DNA of 64,000 bases from Iamia majanohamensis (GTDB lineage Bacteria; Actinomycetota; Acidimicrobiia; Acidimicrobiales; Iamiaceae), in the NCBI RefSeq assembly GCF_028532485.1, contig NZ_CP116942.1, positions 4,154,001 through 4,218,000 of the forward strand, written 5' to 3'. Made by a program: the position numbers and the translations under genes. The notes below the pieces were generated by a model. That model was not told where the DNA came from. It saw nothing but the letters and a program-made list of their open reading frames with translations, and did not search any database. Positions 57,565 to 64,000 of this stretch are shown here, in pieces. Position 1 is the stretch's first letter, and every line of letters starts with the position of its first letter.

Positions 57565-57571
57565 GCCGGCT

Positions 57572-57584
57572 CGCGGCGGCCGCG
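57572..57584. terminator. hairpin between MOSC and CDF genes
   Basis: A GC-only palindrome CGCGGC/GCCGCG with a one-base centre lies between the two convergent stop codons. Confidence 0.4.
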
Positions 57585-57585
57585 G

Positions 57586-58506
57586 TCACCAGCTGATCTC
57601 GTCGCAGCCCTGGTGGTCGGCCGGCTCCACCTGGAGGGTGGCGTGGGCGATGGCGTACTCGTCGTGGAGCAGCGCCCGGGCCTGGTCGAGGACCCCGTGG
57701 GAGTCGGCCCCGACCTCCACCACCAGGTGGACCGAGGCGTTCTCCATGTCCGAGGTCAGGGTCCACACGTGCAGGTCGTGCACGCCCACCACGCCGGGGA
57801 GGGCCCCGAGCGACGCGGAGAGGGCGGCCAGGTCGACCTCCGGCGGTGCCGCCTGCAGCAGGATGCGCACCGCCTGGGACCCGAGGCGCCAGGTGCGGGG
57901 CAGGATCCACAGGCCGATGCCGGCACCGACGACGGGGTCGACCCACGCCCACCCGAACACCTCGAGCAGCACCGCGGCCACGATGACCCCCACCGAGCCG
58001 AGGGTGTCGGCCAGCACCTCGAGGTAGGCGCCCTCGACGTTGATCGACTCCTCGGCCCCCTCCCGCAGCAGCAGGAAGGCGACCACGTTCACGGCCAGCC
58101 CGAGGGTGGCCACGACCAGCATGGGCAGGCCCAGGACCTCGGGCTCGCCCGTGAGGCGGCGGACGGCCTCGAACAGGACGTAGACGGCCACGCCGAACAG
58201 GAGGAGCGAGTTCACGAAGGCGGCGAGGATCTCCAGCCGGTAGAGGCCGAAGGTGTGCTGGCCGGCGTCGGCCCGCCGGGCGTGGCGGGAGGCCAGCTGG
58301 ATGGCGGCCAGCGCCATGCCCAGGCCCACCACGTCGGTGAGCATGTGCCCGGCGTCGGAGAGCAGGGCCAGGGAGTTGGTGAGGATCCCGCCCACGGCCT
58401 CGACGACGAAGAAGACGCCGATCAGGACGAAGGAGATGGCCAGCCGGCGCTGGTGCCGGGCACCGGCGCGCAGGGCCCCGGCGCCGTGGTCGTGGTCGCC
58501 ACCCAC
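57586..58506 (-). CDS. cation diffusion facilitator (CDF) metal exporter
   Basis: Divalent metal efflux protein of 306 aa with six helices. Metal-site motifs: SLALLSDAGHMLTDVVGLGMAL near residue 46 (HxxxD), EVLADTLGSVGVIVAAVLLEVF near residue 163 (D), and the cytoplasmic domain VVGVHDLHVWTLTSDMENASVHLVVEV near residue 235 (HDLHVW). HTFGLYRLEILAAFVNSLLL near residue 84 is typical of zinc exporters of the CzcD/ZitB type. An N-terminal HDH motif (GGDHDHGAG) could bind metal. Start GTG 58506 lies six bases after the phosphatase stop. Zinc is the likely substrate. Confidence 0.92.
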   Translation of the reverse strand: MGGDHDHGAGALRAGARHQRRLAISFVLIGVFFVVEAVGGILTNSLALLSDAGHMLTDVVGLGMALAAIQLASRHARRADAGQHTFGLYRLEILAAFVNSLLLFGVAVYVLFEAVRRLTGEPEVLGLPMLVVATLGLAVNVVAFLLLREGAEESINVEGAYLEVLADTLGSVGVIVAAVLLEVFGWAWVDPVVGAGIGLWILPRTWRLGSQAVRILLQAAPPEVDLAALSASLGALPGVVGVHDLHVWTLTSDMENASVHLVVEVGADSHGVLDQARALLHDEYAIAHATLQVEPADHQGCDEISW

Positions 58507-58511
58507 CGGGG

Positions 58512-59210
58512 TCAGGCCTCGGGCAGGGAGGGGGCGGGCTCCAGGTCGAAGCCGCCCAGGTGGGCGGTGTCGTTGAAGCGGCGGATGACCCAGCGGTCCG
58601 GGGTCCGGACCAGGTGGGTGATGGAGCCGTTGTCGGCCCCGACGAAGGCGAAGCCCCGGCCGCCCCCGGCCGCCATGCGCACCACCTCGCCGATGACCCC
58701 GCCGTGGACGACGAGCACGACGCGCTGGTCGGGGTGGGCGCCGATGATCCCCTCGAGGGCCCCGTGGAGGCGGGCGCCGAGGGCCTCGGTCGACTCCGCC
58801 CCCGGGATGGCGTCCCACCGCTGCTCGGTGAACATGCGGGTCGCGGTGGGGTGGCCCTCGGCCACGTGGCGCCGGAAGGCACCCCCCTCCCACTCCCCCA
58901 GGTGGACCTCGCGCAGGTCGGGCACGACCACCGGGGTCAGGCCCACGCGGGTGGCCAGGGGGGCGGCGGTCTCGTGGGTCCGGCGCAGCGGGGACACGTA
59001 GATGGCGTCGATGCGCTGGTCGGCCAGGCGCTCGCCGACCCGCTCGGCCTGGTGGCGGCCCTCGGGGGCGAGGGCCGGGTCGTCGTGGCCGTCGACCTGG
59101 GGGATGGCGACCCCGGGGACCACCGGGGCGGACTCGCCGTGGCGCACGAGGAAGAGCTCGGTGGCCCCGGGCGGACGGGAGAAGCGGTGCTGGCGGTACT
59201 CCGTGGCCAT
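58512..59210 (-). CDS. histidine phosphatase family protein
   Basis: Second histidine phosphatase of the window, 232 aa. RHG motif [16 protein letters not shown] near residue 20, [13 protein letters not shown] near residue 101, and second His in [21 protein letters not shown] near residue 170. The N-terminus [15 protein letters not shown] is unusual. Start ATG 59210 lies seven bases after TACCGT. It is followed by the CDF gene, with a six-base gap. Substrate unknown. Confidence 0.87.
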   Translation of the reverse strand: MATEYRQHRFSRPPGATELFLVRHGESAPVVPGVAIPQVDGHDDPALAPEGRHQAERVGERLADQRIDAIYVSPLRRTHETAAPLATRVGLTPVVVPDLREVHLGEWEGGAFRRHVAEGHPTATRMFTEQRWDAIPGAESTEALGARLHGALEGIIGAHPDQRVVLVVHGGVIGEVVRMAAGGGRGFAFVGADNGSITHLVRTPDRWVIRRFNDTAHLGGFDLEPAPSLPEA

Positions 59211-59217
59211 GGTGGCG

Positions 59218-59223
59218 ACGGTA
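59218..59223 (-). promoter_or_regulatory. leaderless -10 box of the phosphatase-CDF operon
   Basis: TACCGT on the minus strand, seven bases before the ATG at 59210. Confidence 0.6.
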
Positions 59224-59277
59224 GCGGTCGTCCCCCGGCCGGGCACCCGGCGCCCGCCCCGGCCCGGCGGGGTGCGG

Positions 59278-60009
59278 TCAGGGCCGGGCGGCGTCGAGGA
59301 GCAGGGCGGCGGTGCCCGCCGTGGCGGCGGCCGAGACCAGCACCATGGTCACGGCCCAGAACCCGACCGGCAGCCAGAGCACCTCGGCCAGCACGGCGGC
59401 GTCGGAGCCGTCGCCCCGGCGCGACCCCCGGGCCGCGCTGGCCGCAGCGCGCAGCCCTCCGGCGGCCCACAGCACCGCGACCGTGGCCCCCACCCCCAGG
59501 GCCGCGGTGGTCCCGAGGGCGGCGCCGACCGCCGCCGCCCCGACCAGGGCCAGGCCGACGACCACGCCCCAGGCGCTCCGGACCCAGACGAGGGTCACCG
59601 CCGCGACCGCGCCCGCCAGGACCTGCGCGGCGAGGACGGCGTGGCCGGCGGCCAGGGCCCAGGCGAGGAGCAGGGCCAGGGCACCGGGGGCCGGGTGGCC
59701 CCACCAGGCCACGAACCCCCGCGGCAGCCGGCGGGCGGCCCCCTCCCCGGACCACTCGGTGAGCCCCGAGGTGTCGCGCCGGATGCGGATGCGCCGGACG
59801 CGGCCCTCGGTGGCGATGGCCGTGACGGCGTGCCCCAGCTCGTGGGCGAGGGTCACCCACCCCCGGGCCAGCCGCCACGCCGGGGTGACGACCAGGGCCA
59901 CCCCCGCCACCACGGCGGTCGCCACGGCCGCCGTCACCGCCCACGCTCCGGCTCCACGGGGCCATCCTGGCCGAGGGTCGGCGCGAGCACCGGTCGGGGG
60001 TCCCGGCAC
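59278..60009 (-). CDS. M50-like membrane metalloprotease
   Basis: Membrane protein of about 243 aa with the zinc motif HELGH ([34 protein letters not shown]) after the first helix. About five further Ala/Val/Leu-rich helices follow. The layout agrees with M50B-type peptidases (DUF-type, PF13398) seen in actinobacteria rather than RseP, since no PDZ domain is present. The start GTG 60009 is uncertain; GTG 59937 would remove 24 residues. It is divergent from the histidine kinase gene. Substrate unknown. Confidence 0.8.
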   Translation of the reverse strand: MPGPPTGARADPRPGWPRGAGAWAVTAAVATAVVAGVALVVTPAWRLARGWVTLAHELGHAVTAIATEGRVRRIRIRRDTSGLTEWSGEGAARRLPRGFVAWWGHPAPGALALLLAWALAAGHAVLAAQVLAGAVAAVTLVWVRSAWGVVVGLALVGAAAVGAALGTTAALGVGATVAVLWAAGGLRAAASAARGSRRGDGSDAAVLAEVLWLPVGFWAVTMVLVSAAATAGTAALLLDAARP

Positions 60010-60099
60010 CCGACCGAGACCACGCTCCGTGCGCCCTCAACCACGGGTGGCAGCGGCCGACAGGCGGAGGGACACCTGCACCCGGAGCGCCGCCGCACC

Positions 60100-62333
<2,234 letters not shown>

Positions 62334-62334
<1 letters not shown>

Positions 62335-62792
62335 TGCCCCGCATCCTCCTGGCCGAGGACAATCGGCTCAACCAGCTCGTCGCCGTCGGCGTGCTCCGCA
62401 ACCTGGCGTGCGACGTCGAGATCGTCGACGACGGCGCCAAGGCCGTCGAGGCGTGCCTCCGCGACCAGTTCGACGCCGTCCTGATGGACATCATGATGCC
62501 GGTCATGGACGGCTACGAGGCCACGGCGCGCATCCGCGCCGGGCAGGAGGCGGCCGGCCTCGCCCGCACGCCCATCATCGGCCTCAGCGCCCGGGCCATG
62601 GACGGCGACCGCGAGGTGGCCCTGAACGCAGGGCTCGACGACTACCTCACCAAGCCGCTCCGGGAGGAGCAGCTGCGCGCCGCGTTCCAGACCTGGATCC
62701 CGACCCCGGCCGAGGACGAGGTGCTCGGCCCGCAGCCCGCCGCCGGCGCCCTCGACATCACCGTCGACCTGACCGGACGCGGCCTGGGCTGA
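62334..62792 (+). CDS. single-domain response regulator
   Basis: Receiver-only protein of 152 aa. Acidic pocket in ILLAEDNRLNQ at residue 6, acceptor Asp in AVLMDIMMPVMDGYEATARIR near residue 54, Ser in GLSARAM and Lys in DDYLTKPLRE near residue 107 are all intact. No DNA-binding domain follows; about 30 residues of tail remain. Start GTG 62334 overlaps the kinase TAG by one base and has AAAGGA eight bases upstream. It very likely takes phosphate from the kinase and signals by protein contact. Confidence 0.9.
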
Positions 62793-62809
62793 GCCCGGCC
62801 GCGACCGGG

Positions 62810-62835
62810 ACGGGCCGCCGTCGGGTGCGGCCCGT
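62810..62835. terminator. strong hairpin between response regulator and phosphotriesterase genes
   Basis: A 9-bp stem ACGGGCCGC/GCGGCCCGT with an 8-base loop ends directly at the stop codon of the minus-strand gene. It likely terminates both transcripts. Confidence 0.65.
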
Positions 62836-63825
62836 TCAGGCCGCGCCGGTCTCGAAGTGGCGTCGGGGGACGTCGACGAGCATCGTCGTGATCTGCTCCT
62901 CGGTCACGCCGTGGTCGCGGAGGTAGGGCAGGACGTCCTGCTCGATGTGCAGGTAGTGCCACTGGGGGAGCATCGGGAGCAGCTCCGGGTCGATCCAGTC
63001 GATGTAGCAGGCGGCGTCGTGGGACAGGACCATCGACCCCGCGAAGCCGCGCCGGCACAGCTCGACGACGGTGTCGGCCCGGGCCTCGAAGGTGGTGTCG
63101 AGGTTGACGCCGAAGCGGTCCATGCCGAGCACGAAGCCGGCCTCGGCGAGGGTGCTCAGGTGGTCGACGTCCGCGCTGTCGCCGCTGTGGCCGAGCACGA
63201 CGGCGCCCGGGTCGACGCCCTCCTCGTCGGCCAGGACCCGCTTGACCTCGAGGCCGGTCTCGGTGCCGGGGTGGGTGTGGACCGTGATCGGGGCACCGGT
63301 GGCCAGGTTGGTGCGGGCCACGGCGCGCATGATCCGCTCGACCCCCGGCGTGAGCCCCTTCTGGTCGATGGCGCACTTGAGGAAGCCGGCCCGCACGCCG
63401 GTGCCGGCGATGCCGTCGGTGATGTCGCCGGTGAACATGGCGACCATCGGGTCGGCGTCGTCCAGGCCGAGCAGGGCCTTCACGCCCGGGTCCCGGTGGT
63501 GGAAGAAGAAGGGGACCTCGTCGTAGGTGTAGCAGCCGGTCGCGACCACGATGTTGAGCTGCGGGACCTGCTCGGCGATGCGCGCGATGCGGGGGATGTA
63601 GCGGCCCAGGCCGATCACCGTCGGGTCGACGATGGTCTGGACCCCCTGGTCGGCGAGGGCGGTCAGGCGCTCGACGGCGTCGGCCACCCGGGCGTCCTCG
63701 TCGCCCCACTCGTCGGGGAAGTTCTGCTGCACGTCGGGCGTGAGGACGAAGACGTGCTCGTGCATGTAGGTGCGGCCCATCGCCGTGGTGTCGATCGGGC
63801 CGAGGACGGTGGGGACGGTGGCCAT
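62836..63825 (-). CDS. phosphotriesterase-family hydrolase
   Basis: Binuclear-metal amidohydrolase of 329 aa. Metal ligands are visible: HxH in TYMHEHVFVL at residue 21, the carbamylated-Lys position in AGFLKCAIDQKG near residue 150, His in ITVHTHPGTETG near residue 182, His in VVLGHSGDSADVDHL near residue 208 and Asp in MVLSHDAACY near residue 265. It may be a lactonase or phosphotriesterase; the aromatic loop is not distinctive. Start ATG 63825 has GAGGAG seven bases upstream. A TAGGGT box lies about 47 bases before the start. Confidence 0.92.
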   Translation of the reverse strand: MATVPTVLGPIDTTAMGRTYMHEHVFVLTPDVQQNFPDEWGDEDARVADAVERLTALADQGVQTIVDPTVIGLGRYIPRIARIAEQVPQLNIVVATGCYTYDEVPFFFHHRDPGVKALLGLDDADPMVAMFTGDITDGIAGTGVRAGFLKCAIDQKGLTPGVERIMRAVARTNLATGAPITVHTHPGTETGLEVKRVLADEEGVDPGAVVLGHSGDSADVDHLSTLAEAGFVLGMDRFGVNLDTTFEARADTVVELCRRGFAGSMVLSHDAACYIDWIDPELLPMLPQWHYLHIEQDVLPYLRDHGVTEEQITTMLVDVPRRHFETGAA

Positions 63826-63872
63826 GGGGGGACTCCTCGGGGCGGGCGGGCCGGGCCGAGCCGGCGCGGCCG

Positions 63873-63878
63873 ACCCTA
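63873..63878 (-). promoter_or_regulatory. probable -10 box of the phosphotriesterase-family gene
   Basis: TAGGGT on the minus strand, about 47 bases before the ATG at 63825. The gene has a ribosome binding site, so this transcript has a normal leader. Confidence 0.35.
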
Positions 63879-63895
63879 CCGACGGCCGTCGCCCG

Positions 63896-63916
63896 CCACC
63901 GGCGCCGGCCCGGTGG
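63896..63916 (-). terminator. hairpin downstream of the truncated gene at the window edge
   Basis: A 7-bp stem CCACCGG/CCGGTGG with a 7-base loop lies 12 bases beyond the stop of the minus-strand gene at 63929. Confidence 0.5.
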
Positions 63917-63928
63917 GGGGCGCCGCGG

Positions 63929-64000
63929 TCAGCTCGGCGCCACCGCCACCTGCATGCGACGGGTGAACGCGGCGGCGACCTCGGCGGCGTGGGGGTCGTT
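63929..64000 (-). CDS. C-terminal end of an unidentified protein (cut by window)
   Basis: Only 23 codons and a TGA stop are inside the window. The residues read NDPHAAEVAAAFTRRMQVAV then APS. Too little remains to assign a family. The downstream hairpin and the spacing support a real gene end. Confidence 0.5.
   Translation of the reverse strand, partial: NDPHAAEVAAAFTRRMQVAVAPS

Overview
The window is about 64 kb of very GC-rich chromosomal DNA from an actinomycete-type bacterium. Support for this includes a mycothiol glycosyltransferase (mshA), a rex-hem gene block like that of Streptomyces, DUF5709 and YbjN proteins, many GTG/TTG starts and abundant leaderless promoters. The split b6/subunit-IV cytochrome b and the joined complex III-complex I operon suggest a deep-branching class such as Acidimicrobiia. 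That placement is inference. One 1.2-kb IS30-family element is the only mobile DNA recognised. No tRNA, rRNA or CRISPR array was found.

Region 1 (1-15,8 kb, minus strand) is a respiratory super-operon. In transcription order it holds a small membrane protein, a 2x[4Fe-4S] ferredoxin, cytochrome b6-type QcrB, a subunit IV, a Rieske protein, a dihaem cytochrome c, a membrane protein of unknown function and then nuoA-B-C-D-E-F-G-H-I-J, with nuoJ cut by the window edge. Most nuo genes overlap by ATGA. A near-consensus Rex operator lies directly upstream of the first gene. nuoD is broken by one extra base in a run of eight G/C. A divergent membrane-anchored cytochrome c, the IS30 element and a menaquinone-reductase-like flavoprotein (menJ) follow at 16-19.7 kb.

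Region 2 (19.7-33.5 kb) holds lgt, a pgi-gnd-zwf operon for oxidative pentose phosphate metabolism, an EAL protein with a degenerate GGDEF domain, hemL, hemB, a HAD phosphatase and a psuG-pfkB pseudouridine-catabolism pair. The 3' end of zwf is tandemly repeated beyond its stop codon.

Region 3 (32-37.2 kb) is rex-sirC-hemA-hemC-cobA/hemD. It links NADH sensing by Rex to tetrapyrrole synthesis. Rex sites occur both here and at the complex III/I operon, so redox state, haem supply and the respiratory chain look co-regulated.

Region 4 (37.2-49 kb) carries an acyl-CoA ligase, a 29-residue membrane peptide, a SAM hydrolase (DUF62), proC, lipoproteins, and an SMR exporter preceded by what looks like a guanidine-III riboswitch. 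It also has a beta-helix lipoprotein with a DUF1996 partner, a cupredoxin, mshA, an XRE regulator and an unusual MoaD/ThiS-CdsA-like fusion.

Region 5 (49-64 kb) holds a phosphoglycerate-mutase-like enzyme, a DksA-type zinc finger protein, a D-Ala-D-Ala carboxypeptidase, a polar amino acid ABC transporter and DUF5709 and SRPBCC proteins. A tetR-tauD operon with paired palindromic operators faces a MOSC gene. The region ends with a CDF metal exporter, a second histidine phosphatase, an M50-like protease, a histidine kinase plus response regulator, and a phosphotriesterase-family hydrolase. At least fourteen starts have a TANNNT box 6-8 bases upstream and no room for a ribosome binding site, which points to widespread leaderless transcription.
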